From NCBI GenBank assembly GCA_049366695.1, contig JBMNCR010000067.1, positions 1 to 13,064 of the forward strand: DNA of 13,064 nucleotides, given 5' to 3'. Position numbers and translations under genes: made by a program. The notes beneath the pieces are model-generated. The model saw only the letters and a list, made by a program, of their open reading frames with translations. It did not search any database and was not told the DNA's origin. The stretch comes from JBMNCR01 sp049366695. GTDB lineage: Bacteria > Bacillota > Clostridia > Eubacteriales > Alkalibacteraceae. Below are positions 7,234-13,064 of this stretch, one piece after another; positions within the stretch are counted from its first letter, which is position 1; each line of letters starts with the position of its first letter.

Positions 7234-7250
7234 ATAAAGTATATTGCTTT
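7224..7250 (+). terminator. Terminator hairpin of the structured RNA
   Basis: GCAATATACT (7224-7233) pairs perfectly with AGTATATTGC (7238-7247) around ATAA, then TTTAATC. The T-tract is short. The 7251-7368 stretch beyond it is AT-rich and shows no gene or strong structure; the terminator of the minus-strand lipoprotein gene should be there, but I cannot point to it. Confidence 0.65.
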
Positions 7251-7368
7251 AATCAAGGTTTTGTTTGTATAAAAATTTACAATCTGTTTTTAATATTAAG
7301 AAAAAATATGTTGAAATTAATTGTGATGTTTATCCTATTTAAAACTATTTAAGACTAATTTTACAGAA

Positions 7369-7869
7369 TTAATTTTTAATTTTCACATACAAAATTAATT
7401 GTCCTTTGTCTAAATTTTCTTCTATTTTGTACTCAGTATATTCTACGAAACTAAAATTTATTGTAGTTGATTGCCCATCGTAAGTAGGTTGTATACTGAT
7501 ATTGTTTATTAAGTCACTGTTTTTAGTATTAGGTTTACTTGTTTTTATTTTTACTTCATTACGGAAGGACAGTTTTGCTTTATTATCGTCGAAGTTAAAG
7601 TCATAAATAGGAACACCGTTAGCTTTAACTCCATCACTATCAGGAGAATAACTAAAAAAGTTTAAAACGATTTTCTCTTCATTTAGAATTTTTTGTACTT
7701 TAATTTCTCTAATTTCAAAACCTCCTTCTAAGTTTCCGCCAGAAAACAGGTGGTTGGAATAATAGTTGTTGTTTTGATTGGAATTACTGAATTTTGTATT
7801 ATCTGTATTATTGCATCCGCATAATAATAATAGTATCATTAAGTGTAAAATAAATATTTTTTTCATCAT
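7369..7869 (-). CDS. Small predicted lipoprotein, unknown function
   Basis: This 166-residue protein starts with a lysine pair and a hydrophobic stretch ending LLLLCGC. That is a lipoprotein signal with Cys19 (from the first Met) as the likely lipidated residue, so the protein should be anchored on the outer face of the cell membrane. After a 25-residue Asn/Ser-rich linker comes a region of alternating charged and hydrophobic strands (for example FEIREIKVQKI, STTINFSFVEYTEYKIEE), consistent with an all-beta domain. I do not recognise a family. AAGGAGGA lies 6 nt before the first ATG; a second ATG follows directly, and the spacing favours the first. It is transcribed alone, toward the structured RNA. 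Conserved residues for catalysis are not evident. Confidence 0.7.
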   Translation of the reverse strand: MMKKIFILHLMILLLLCGCNNTDNTKFSNSNQNNNYYSNHLFSGGNLEGGFEIREIKVQKILNEEKIVLNFFSYSPDSDGVKANGVPIYDFNFDDNKAKLSFRNEVKIKTSKPNTKNSDLINNISIQPTYDGQSTTINFSFVEYTEYKIEENLDKGQLILYVKIKN

Positions 7870-7884
7870 ATGAGATCCTCCTTA

Positions 7885-8105
7885 ATTATTTACAAATATT
7901 CTACCCAGTAATTACAAATTTAATTAAGGTTTTTAATATTACTAATAATAAAAAAATAACTAAATTAGTGAGTATTTGATTTATAAAATATATTTATCTT
8001 TCTTAGAAATTAAACAGTATAAAAATGCAGTTGAGCTAAGAGGCTTACCCAATTATAAATGATTCGCATAAAACTGTGGCAATATACTCCTTTGAATAGT
8101 CAAAG
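7885..8105. other. Intergenic stretch between lipoprotein and splB operon
   Basis: This AT-rich stretch should hold the minus-strand lipoprotein promoter; TAGAAT read from about 7897-7902 is a weak candidate. CAGTT (8028-8032) and AACTG (8072-8076) could pair around an interior of slightly higher GC. Nothing else is supported apart from the second copy of the 14-nt repeat. Confidence 0.3.
8075..8088 (+). repeat. 14-nt direct repeat, copy 2
   Basis: This copy of TGTGGCAATATACT is identical to the one at 7220-7233 but lacks the complementary arm that makes a terminator there. Confidence 0.5.
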
Positions 8106-8134
8106 TTATAGGTTAAAATAAAAAGTCCATAGTA
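8106..8134 (+). promoter_or_regulatory. Possible sigma-G (forespore) promoter for the splB operon
   Basis: TTATA (8106-8110), 17 nt, then CATAGTA (8128-8134) matches the sigma-G pattern (G-H-A-T-R, then CAT-N-N-TA) with one mismatch in the -35 and near-complete agreement in the -10. Start would be near 8141. SplB is a forespore protein in Bacillus, so a sigma-G site is expected. The match alone is weak in AT-rich DNA. Confidence 0.35.
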
Positions 8135-8177
8135 TTATAGCTAATTATATTAAAGTGAAAAAGAAAGGAGAGTATTG

Positions 8178-8252
8178 ATGTGTTTGTTACTAAATACATC
8201 ATACAAGTATTATAATGATTTATTTTATAACTTCATACTTTCAATTATGTAA
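8178..8252 (+). CDS. 24-codon ORF at the head of the splB operon, possible leader peptide or shifted N-terminus
   Basis: ATG 8178 to TAA 8250-8252 encodes 24 residues starting MCLLLNTSYKYY. It has the only good ribosome binding site in the area (AAAGGAG at 8164-8170, 7 nt before the ATG) and overlaps the next, much longer ORF by 38 nt in another frame. It may be a leader peptide that delivers ribosomes to the next start (translational coupling). Alternatively it is the true beginning of the next protein, separated by a frameshift that is real or a sequencing error. No family is recognised. Confidence 0.4.
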   Translation: MCLLLNTSYKYYNDLFYNFILSIM

Positions 8253-8970
8253 GAAACTAAGAAGTGTTTTTAGTTTAAAAAATATAAATAATAAAAATAT
8301 CCAATTGTATTACAATAAAGAAAAAAATATGATATTACAGTATATAGAAGAAGAGGAATTTGATTATATAAGCAAGTTTTCATACGCTTTAGGCAAGTAT
8401 TTGGAGGAAAATATATTCCTAATAAATATTGATCGTTGCTATACAAATGGAACAATAAACAAAGGAGAATTATATTTAATAAATGAAATCATCGATATGA
8501 AAACAAATTATAAGTATTATCCAGATATACTATATGATTTGTCATTAAATGAAAAATCAATATACTTTAAAGATAATAATTTTGGAATTTATGATAATAC
8601 CTCACTTTTATTTTATAAAACAACAAATTTATATATTAGTCAAAACAGGGTTTGTATTATAAGAGGATACGAGAATTATTTATGTTGCAAACAATCGATA
8701 AATAAAATTATAGATGTATATGAAAGTATTAACAAAATAAAAAATGATAAATCAACATTTTTTGATATTAAAGAAAAAAAAATAATAAAACAAGTGGAAG
8801 AGTACTTAAGATTAACAGAAAGTCAGAAGAAAATACTGATGAATAATATAATTTCATATAAATTAAAAATGGGAAATTTAGATCCTTTACTAAAGTTTCA
8901 TATTCCTACGATTAGTACAGCTAAGGAAAGGAAGAATGCTTTTGAGCAGTTCATATATAAATTATTATAA
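8215..8970 (+). CDS. Unknown protein encoded directly upstream of and overlapping splB
   Basis: This 251-residue protein is rich in Ile, Lys, Asn and Tyr, with no signal peptide or membrane segment and no domain I recognise. A charged region starts at about residue 45 (IEEEEFDYISKFSYALG), a beta-rich middle includes SLLFYKTTNLYISQNRVCIIRGYENY, and the C-terminal third is helical (IKEKKIIKQVEEYLRLTES), ending TAKERKNAFEQFIYKLL. The ATG at 8215 has no ribosome binding site; the frame is open only back to 8194 with no other ATG, GTG or TTG. So translation either is coupled to the 8178 ORF or begins there through a frameshift. Its 35-nt overlap with splB makes co-translation likely, and a part in spore DNA repair or its control is inferred from position only. 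It is unlike Bacillus SplA, which is under 100 residues. Confidence 0.65.
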   Translation: MIYFITSYFQLCKKLRSVFSLKNINNKNIQLYYNKEKNMILQYIEEEEFDYISKFSYALGKYLEENIFLINIDRCYTNGTINKGELYLINEIIDMKTNYKYYPDILYDLSLNEKSIYFKDNNFGIYDNTSLLFYKTTNLYISQNRVCIIRGYENYLCCKQSINKIIDVYESINKIKNDKSTFFDIKEKKIIKQVEEYLRLTESQKKILMNNIISYKLKMGNLDPLLKFHIPTISTAKERKNAFEQFIYKLL

Positions 8971-9952
8971 AAAATTTTCACATATATATATAGAAAAAGA
9001 AATAATAGATCATCCTAACGCAAAAAATATTCTTCTCAACTTCAATAAAAGTAAAATAATAATAATTGATAAGTATACGGATATATTTCATAGAAAAAAT
9101 CAAGATTTTTGCGAACAAAAAAAATCACAAAAATTAATACTGGCTAAAAAGAAATATGACTTTTTTTATAAAGGTTCATCTTTATGTGAGAATTATGGTA
9201 TAGAAAAATTTTATTATTCTAATTTAATTATGAATTGTTTATATAATTGTTCTTATTGCTACTTACAAGGAATGTATAATTCTTCTAATGTAATAATATT
9301 TGTTAACATAGAAGATTATTTTAATACTTTAGATAGTATCTATAGTCAAAATCAAGGAAAAATGCTTATAGCACTTTCTTATGAATCGGATTTATTGGCT
9401 TTTGATAATATAACAAAATATGTAGGGATGTGTTTCGAGTATATTGCTAATAAAAAAGACATATTAATTGAAATAAAAACAAAATATAATGAATTTTTAT
9501 ACAATGATGAAATGATACCTGAAAATGTTATATTTGCATGGAGCCTTCTGCCACAGAAATTAATTGATAAATATGAAACATATACTCCAAGTTTGAAAAA
9601 GCGTATAAAGGCAATAAATACTGCAATAGAAAATAATGCAAAAGTTAGACTTTCTATAGAACCAGTTATAAGTGTAGATGATTATAAGTATATATATACC
9701 GAATTTCTAGATTATTTACGAGATAATATCAATATAGAAAAAATATATGATATAAATATAGGTGCTTTTAGGATGTCTAAAATCCATTATAATAGAATAA
9801 AAAAAAGGGATCCTTATAATTATATATTCTCATTAAAAGTATTACAAAAGTCAAGTATGATAGAAGATCAAAACTCAAATAAGATTATTGAGTTTATTAA
9901 AGAGTACCTAAAAGAATATTATGATGAAGATAAGATCTATATATATGAATAA
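8936..9952 (+). CDS. splB: Spore photoproduct lyase family radical SAM protein
   Basis: SplB is a radical SAM enzyme that reverses the UV-induced spore photoproduct (a methylene-bridged thymine pair) in spore DNA during germination. In this 338-residue protein Cys101, Cys105 and Cys108 form the family's CxxxCxxC [4Fe-4S] motif (CLYNCSYCYLQGMY). The family N-terminus (FSHIYIEKEI at 14-23), QKKSQKLILAKKK at 61-73, YTPSLKKRIKA at 216-226 and IGAFRMS at 275-281 are all present. The hydrogen-donor cysteine found a few residues before the SD in the SACTSD motif of Bacillus SPL is not seen: the matching stretch reads LIALSYESD. ATG 8936 overlaps the upstream gene; AAGGA ends 8 nt before it. A TTG at 8942 is a weaker alternative. 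The Lys/Asn/Ile-rich composition matches the upstream gene. Confidence 0.85.
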   Translation: MLLSSSYINYYKKFSHIYIEKEIIDHPNAKNILLNFNKSKIIIIDKYTDIFHRKNQDFCEQKKSQKLILAKKKYDFFYKGSSLCENYGIEKFYYSNLIMNCLYNCSYCYLQGMYNSSNVIIFVNIEDYFNTLDSIYSQNQGKMLIALSYESDLLAFDNITKYVGMCFEYIANKKDILIEIKTKYNEFLYNDEMIPENVIFAWSLLPQKLIDKYETYTPSLKKRIKAINTAIENNAKVRLSIEPVISVDDYKYIYTEFLDYLRDNINIEKIYDINIGAFRMSKIHYNRIKKRDPYNYIFSLKVLQKSSMIEDQNSNKIIEFIKEYLKEYYDEDKIYIYE

Positions 9953-10052
9953 GAACGGTTTTGAAATAACTATTAAAGAACAAAAAAAAGTTAAAGTAAA
10001 ACATAAATATAAACTCAAGATGATTTCTATTTACAAGTTAAGTAAGTTATGA
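9945..10052 (+). CDS. Possible 35-residue lysine-rich peptide overlapping the splB stop
   Basis: ATG 9945 to TGA 10050-10052 encodes 35 residues, 11 of them lysine, in the segments GFEITIKEQKK and VKVKHKYKLK. The ATG overlaps the splB stop by 8 nt, an arrangement typical of translational coupling, and codon use is like that of the upstream genes. The upstream GAAGATAAG is a weak binding site. A basic peptide made in the forespore would fit DNA binding, but that is speculation; chance in AAA-rich DNA is quite possible. From 10053 to 10131 I see only a weak ATACAT/ATGTAT hairpin (10094-10117). Confidence 0.3.
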   Translation: MNKNGFEITIKEQKKVKVKHKYKLKMISIYKLSKL

Positions 10053-10131
10053 AAACACCTTGAATTTAAAGTGATAAAAAGTGAATATATTTAATACATT
10101 GTAGATTTGTGATGTATCTGGAGTTTATATA

Positions 10132-10506
10132 TTATAAGCAGGTAATTTCTAAAGAATTTTCCCAAAGACCATGAATATTACAGTAGCTTAATGCATAAAT
10201 TACTCCAGAGTCTTGAATCTTTGCTTGTATACTAGCATAATAATCTGTAAATAATTGTGACTCTCCATGGGAATTGAAATTTATATTGGCTATTTCTATT
10301 GGGAATTTATTATTTTCTGGTTTGAAAAATATTTTTATCCATTTTATATGATGTTCTAGTGTGTTTGGGTGGGATATTTCTTTGCCGATATTTACAGTTA
10401 TTTCAAAAGCTTGATCTTTTTTTACTTCGTTTGGAGATTGAATTGAAGGAACGTGTTTTTCATTTTTCCAATCACCGCTTTGTATAATTCCTGATAATGA
10501 ACTCAT
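10132..10506 (-). CDS. Class II superoxide reductase (neelaredoxin type)
   Basis: This 124-residue protein reduces superoxide to hydrogen peroxide without making oxygen, the usual anaerobe defence, with electrons from rubredoxin or similar donors. All residues of the catalytic [Fe(His)4(Cys)] centre are visible: Glu16-Lys17-His18 in EKHVP, His46 in SHPNT, His52 in EHHIKWI, and Cys109 and His112 in CNIHGLW. It lacks the N-terminal desulforedoxin domain of class I desulfoferrodoxins, hence class II. AGGAGTGA lies 7 nt before the ATG. It is a single-gene unit. An imperfect palindrome TATAAT-ATT-TTTATA at 10521-10535, just upstream, loosely resembles a PerR-type box, which would fit oxidative regulation, but the region is so AT-rich that this is weak. 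Confidence 0.92.
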   Translation of the reverse strand: MSSLSGIIQSGDWKNEKHVPSIQSPNEVKKDQAFEITVNIGKEISHPNTLEHHIKWIKIFFKPENNKFPIEIANINFNSHGESQLFTDYYASIQAKIQDSGVIYALSYCNIHGLWENSLEITCL

Positions 10507-10521
10507 TTAAGTATCACTCCT

Positions 10522-10845
10522 ATAATATTTTTATATATACTGTATTGTTATACCCTTTTTTAATAATCTAAAACATATATTACATGTCAGACTGTGGAAA
10601 AGTTTGTTGTATTGTGTTGTTTACATTACGACATTGCTTAATTATGAGAAAATACGCTACGCTATTCTAGACATTCTTCGAACTAGAAATTTTTGAAAAG
10701 TTTGAAGTTGTATAGAAGCTATGATATGATACATACATTTTAAGTAAAATACATATGCTAGTTTTGGCAAATATCATTTTCAAAAGAGATTTTTATCAGA
10801 GAAATAAAAATATTAAAGAAACAATAAGATGAAATACATTTTATA
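10522..10845. other. Non-coding stretch between divergent superoxide reductase and SEC-C genes
   Basis: About 320 nt without a credible gene. It should carry the minus-strand superoxide reductase promoter, though I cannot pick the boxes with confidence. One hairpin is visible: CTTCGAAC (10676-10683) with GTTTGAAG (10700-10707), 8 bp with one G-U pair. Just before it is a short tandem TACGC-TACGC (10653-10662). The part from 10741 to 10845 is AT-rich and featureless. Confidence 0.4.
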
Positions 10846-10874
10846 TTGTAAAAATGATTTAAATGTAATATAAT
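10846..10874 (+). promoter_or_regulatory. Vegetative promoter of the SEC-C gene
   Basis: TTGTAA (10846-10851), exactly 17 nt, then a perfect TATAAT (10869-10874). The start of transcription would be near 10881, giving a short leader with AAGGAGGT (10889-10896) 4 nt before the ATG. This is the clearest housekeeping promoter in the window. Confidence 0.75.
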
Positions 10875-10900
10875 TCACTTTGTAAAATAAGGAGGTAGTT

Positions 10901-11395
10901 ATGAGTTTATATAGTGATTGGAAGAAAAAAATTCAAACTGTAGGAGCAAGTGAACAAGAACAACGCGAATTTTGGAACGATTTTTGTATGCAAGAAAAGA
11001 ACATATATGAAAAGATATTAGATAATGGAACAGCTTTGATTGAAGGAACTGTTGAAATACTAGCAAAAGATTATAATGTGTCAATTCATTACTTTATGGG
11101 ATTTTTAGATGGAATTAATGATAGTATCAAGAAAAAGTTAGAATTGGATAATATCGAATTAGATACCCAGTTAAAATTAGAAATTGATTTTAAAGAGCTG
11201 TATAAAAACATGTTAGCTGTCCCAGCAGAGTGGCTCTATAGTTTAGAGCAATGGAATACAGTGTTTAGCTTGGAAGAAAGAAATCAAATTAGAAAAGATT
11301 TTAATCGGTCAAAGATAGTATTTAATAATAAAATAGGTAGAAATGAACCTTGTCCTTGTGGAAGTGGGAAAAAATATAAAAAATGTTGTGGTTAA
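10901..11395 (+). CDS. SEC-C zinc-motif protein
   Basis: This 164-residue protein ends with a complete SEC-C motif, RNEPCPCGSGKKYKKCCG (residues 147-164), where Cys151, Cys153, Cys162 and Cys163 bind zinc. The same motif at the end of SecA contacts SecB and ribosomes, and it is found on many otherwise unrelated proteins. The N-terminal 140 residues are acidic and helical (for example EILAKDYNVSIHYFMGFLDGINDSI) with no transmembrane segment. I recognise them only as the kind of N-terminal region seen in stand-alone clostridial SEC-C proteins, whose job is unknown. It stands alone with its own strong promoter and is convergent with the patatin gene. The motif is certain and the function unknown. 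Confidence 0.85.
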   Translation: MSLYSDWKKKIQTVGASEQEQREFWNDFCMQEKNIYEKILDNGTALIEGTVEILAKDYNVSIHYFMGFLDGINDSIKKKLELDNIELDTQLKLEIDFKELYKNMLAVPAEWLYSLEQWNTVFSLEERNQIRKDFNRSKIVFNNKIGRNEPCPCGSGKKYKKCCG

Positions 11396-11438
11396 TTACT
11401 AAAGAGAATAGTATAAATGTTGAATTATAGTTTAGATA

Positions 11439-11460
11439 TTATGCTTTTATTTATGCATAA
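11439..11460 (+). terminator. Weak hairpin after the SEC-C gene
   Basis: TTATGC (11439-11444) can pair with GCATAA (11455-11460), followed by AATATTTATA. It is short and AT-rich, so termination efficiency is doubtful. Confidence 0.3.
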
Positions 11461-11509
11461 AATATTTATAGAATATTTGTAATTTATATTTATCTTAAAA
11501 GTTAAATTT

Positions 11510-11574
11510 GGCACATAATATAAAAGATAAATCTTATCTGACGATATGAAATATTATTATTTGACTTATGTGTC
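11510..11574. terminator. Larger hairpin between convergent SEC-C and patatin genes
   Basis: GGCACATAA (11510-11518) pairs with TTATGTGTC (11566-11574) with one G-U pair, extendable by one T-A pair. Inside it is AGATA/TATCT (11525-11529 with 11535-11539). Its place between two converging genes suggests a shared transcription stop, but there is no clear T-tract on either strand. Confidence 0.4.
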
Positions 11575-11657
11575 AGTTCATTTAAAAAATATTTATAATT
11601 ACGCAAATCTTTTAGTATATTGATTCTGTGATATATTAGAAAGTAGATGTTTAAATA

Positions 11658-12971
11658 CTAAGAATTTGTTAAGTACAAAAGGGTGATAATAGCTAAGATT
11701 ATTTCTGGAGATAATCTGCTTATTAGTTTGTTGAGTGGATTTATCGAATTAGGATTTAAACTTAAAAAATACATATAGGAAGCTATAAATTTCATATTTG
11801 TCAAGGGATTTACAGTAAGTTCAGTTGAACTCTTAAAAATATCTAAGACAGTATTAGTATTTTTAATTAAATTTATATTTTCATCTAATAAACTATTCAC
11901 CATTACGAATATTTCTTTAATCAATTGATTTGGGGTATATATTTTGAGCCTATCAATGGAGAGATTACTAGCAGTAATTTCGATTAAATTCAATGCTTGA
12001 TCCTGTCCTTTATATTGTGTATAACCTATAAAACGTGATATTTCATTTAATAATTCTGATTTGCTTAGAACATCATCAATGCCTAGAAGCAAAGGAAGCT
12101 TTATGCCATTTTCACCTTTAAGAAAAGTTCCTAACCTACTATTGAAATTCTTTAGAATGCTATCATCCTTATTTAAGGTTATGTAATAATTGGTTCCATG
12201 CAATTTGCCGAATTTTTTTAATGTGTCTAAATATCCAATCTGAATATTCTTTCTCATTATTTTTTGATTAAAATCTAAAATCAAACCAAGATATTCAGAA
12301 TTATTAATATTTTCTATATTCAGATTATCGTATTTAAGTTTTGCTTTAAATCCTGGAGCTGGTAGGTCTACTGTGATAAGGTTGTGATAACCTTCAGAAG
12401 CTAATAAATTAATTGGTAAATTATCATATAAACCGCCATCAATAAATGTATCTCCATCAATTTGATGTTTTTTAAAAGTTGGGAATGCTGCACTAGCAAG
12501 AAGATAATCCATAAGTTTTCCTTCGGGTATTTTTTCAATCATTAATTCTAAAGGTTTAAAATTGTTTAAAGATACTGTAACAATTCCTAATCTAATATCT
12601 GATTTGCGTATTTTGTCTTCATTTATATATTTTGCAAGATTTTTTCTTAAGGGAGTAGTATCAAGACCGCCTTCAAAAAGGTAAGATTTAAAAGATTTAC
12701 TAAAAGATTCGAAGTCGCTTTTTGACCAATCAGTAACAAATTTGGAAGTAATCTGTTTATTGACATTAAAAACTTGATCGATTGTTAGATTTGTCCAAAA
12801 GTCTACCGCTCCTTCAAACTCATTTTGTGCAATGACTGCTCCATTTAAAGCGCCTACAGAAGTGCCTGCTACTGCATTAATAACTATATTCATTTCTCTT
12901 AAAGCTTTCCAAACGCCTACTTCAAAAGACCCTTTGGCGCCCCCACCACTTAAGACTAAACCATACTCCAT
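11658..12971 (-). CDS. Patatin-like phospholipase / lipid acyl hydrolase
   Basis: This 437-residue protein starts from the ATG at 12971. It has the full patatin catalytic set: glycine-rich oxyanion loop SGGGAKG (residues 8-14), nucleophile elbow GTSVG with Ser38, and the DGGLYDN motif with Asp178, the other half of the Ser-Asp dyad. Patatins release fatty acids from membrane or storage lipids; the bacterial substrate is usually unknown. There is no signal peptide, so it is probably cytoplasmic or membrane-associated. After the catalytic domain (to about residue 290) is a C-terminal helical part of about 150 residues ending in a hydrophobic stretch (IILAIITLLYL) that could touch a membrane. 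A GTG at 12983 would extend it by 4 codons, but that GTG lies within GAGGGGTG, the likely ribosome binding site, 9 nt before the ATG. Confidence 0.88.
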   Translation of the reverse strand: MEYGLVLSGGGAKGSFEVGVWKALREMNIVINAVAGTSVGALNGAVIAQNEFEGAVDFWTNLTIDQVFNVNKQITSKFVTDWSKSDFESFSKSFKSYLFEGGLDTTPLRKNLAKYINEDKIRKSDIRLGIVTVSLNNFKPLELMIEKIPEGKLMDYLLASAAFPTFKKHQIDGDTFIDGGLYDNLPINLLASEGYHNLITVDLPAPGFKAKLKYDNLNIENINNSEYLGLILDFNQKIMRKNIQIGYLDTLKKFGKLHGTNYYITLNKDDSILKNFNSRLGTFLKGENGIKLPLLLGIDDVLSKSELLNEISRFIGYTQYKGQDQALNLIEITASNLSIDRLKIYTPNQLIKEIFVMVNSLLDENINLIKNTNTVLDIFKSSTELTVNPLTNMKFIASYMYFLSLNPNSINPLNKLISRLSPEIILAIITLLYLTNS

Positions 12972-13009
12972 AGCTTGAAACACCCCTCATATTAATACCA
13001 AGTATTAAC

Positions 13010-13038
13010 ATTATATCATAAATACAGTGCATAAAGAA
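13010..13038 (-). promoter_or_regulatory. Extended -10 promoter for the patatin gene
   Basis: Read on the minus strand, TGATATAAT (13018-13010) is a perfect extended -10 (TGnTATAAT). A poor -35, TTCTTT, is 17 nt upstream (13033-13038), as extended -10 promoters tolerate. Start would be near 13003, leaving a leader of about 30 nt. The last 25 nt of the window show nothing further. Confidence 0.65.
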
Positions 13039-13064
13039 GTGAGGAGTATTTTTAAAAATAGTTG

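Larger units (their letters stand above)
6961..7250 (+). ncRNA. Putative free-standing structured non-coding RNA, about 290 nt
   Basis: There is no credible ORF here, yet pairing is extensive. The outer stem of the first domain is a perfect 17-bp match (6972-6988 with 7056-7072), extended by AACTATT 6966-6972 with AATAGTT 7085-7091 as an alternative closing pair. Inside it ACTCA 6992-6996 pairs with TGAGT 7029-7033, TTCAAA 7002-7007 with TTTGAA 7022-7027, and loop CCTTC 7016-7020 could form a pseudoknot with GAAGG 7034-7038. The second domain is closed by AATA/TATT and ATAGC/GCTAT (7095-7105 with 7204-7214). It contains ATTGC/GCAAT (7107-7111 with 7123-7127), CGCT/AGCG and ACTAA/TTAGT. Possible tertiary pairs are AATCC 7114-7118 with GGATT 7198-7202 and AGGGT 7075-7079 with ACCCT 7134-7138. 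A terminator hairpin ends it. Its own promoter, and a minus-strand gene next, argue against a riboswitch. The clostridial raiA-motif RNA is a guess from memory only; 6S, tmRNA, SRP and RNase P signatures are not visible. Confidence 0.65.

Noticed and set aside
6925..7250. The structured RNA as a riboswitch or T-box leader
   Set aside because: It ends in its own terminator and the next gene is on the opposite strand. No T-box, SAM, TPP, FMN, lysine or cyclic-di-GMP core motif is visible.
12972..12983. GTG at 12983 as the patatin start
   Set aside because: It lies inside GAGGGGTG, the probable binding site; ATG 12971 gives a normal patatin N-terminus.
1..13064. CRISPR array, prophage, toxin-antitoxin or defence island
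   Set aside because: I found no regularly spaced repeats, integrase, phage structural genes or known defence proteins; the genes are metabolic, repair or envelope functions.

Overview
The window is strongly AT-rich, with AGGAGG-type ribosome binding sites and protein features typical of an anaerobic spore-forming Firmicute. It carries a Re-citrate synthase-type gene beside a monomeric aconitase, a spore photoproduct lyase, a class II superoxide reductase and an intracellular zinc phospholipase C-like protein. Together these point to Clostridium in the strict sense. I see no prophage, transposase, CRISPR array, tRNA or rRNA. It looks like ordinary chromosome with one very structured non-coding stretch.

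Layout. 1-368 is the 3' end of tryptophanyl-tRNA synthetase, closed by a very long, perfect hairpin. 619-3959 is a two-gene operon: a Re-citrate synthase-like DRE-TIM metallolyase followed after 17 nt by aconitase. It is closed by a terminator and has no isocitrate dehydrogenase behind it. 4135-5127 (minus) is a cytoplasmic zinc-dependent phospholipase C-family protein. It is divergent from 5243-6791, an operon of an Atg22/UMF1-like MFS transporter and a DUF503 protein. 6792-7368 has no convincing protein gene: it holds a cluster of short hairpins, then what looks like a free-standing, highly structured RNA of about 290 nt with its own promoter and terminator (about 6961-7250). 7369-7869 (minus) is a small lipoprotein.

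8106-10052 is a probable sporulation operon. It has a possible sigma-G promoter, a 24-codon ORF that owns the only good ribosome binding site, an unrecognised 251-residue protein, spore photoproduct lyase (splB) overlapping it by 35 nt, and perhaps a 35-residue lysine-rich peptide overlapping the splB stop. 10132-10506 (minus) is class II superoxide reductase. 10901-11395 is a SEC-C zinc-motif protein with a clear vegetative promoter. 11658-12971 (minus) is a patatin-like lipid acyl hydrolase with an extended -10 promoter.

How it fits together. The citrate synthase and aconitase supply the first steps from oxaloacetate and acetyl-CoA toward 2-oxoglutarate and glutamate. SplB repairs UV damage in spore DNA at germination, and superoxide reductase protects an anaerobe from oxygen. 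The feature most worth a second look is the structured RNA. Also notable are the odd translation start of the splB operon and a SplB that lacks the usual cysteine near its active site.
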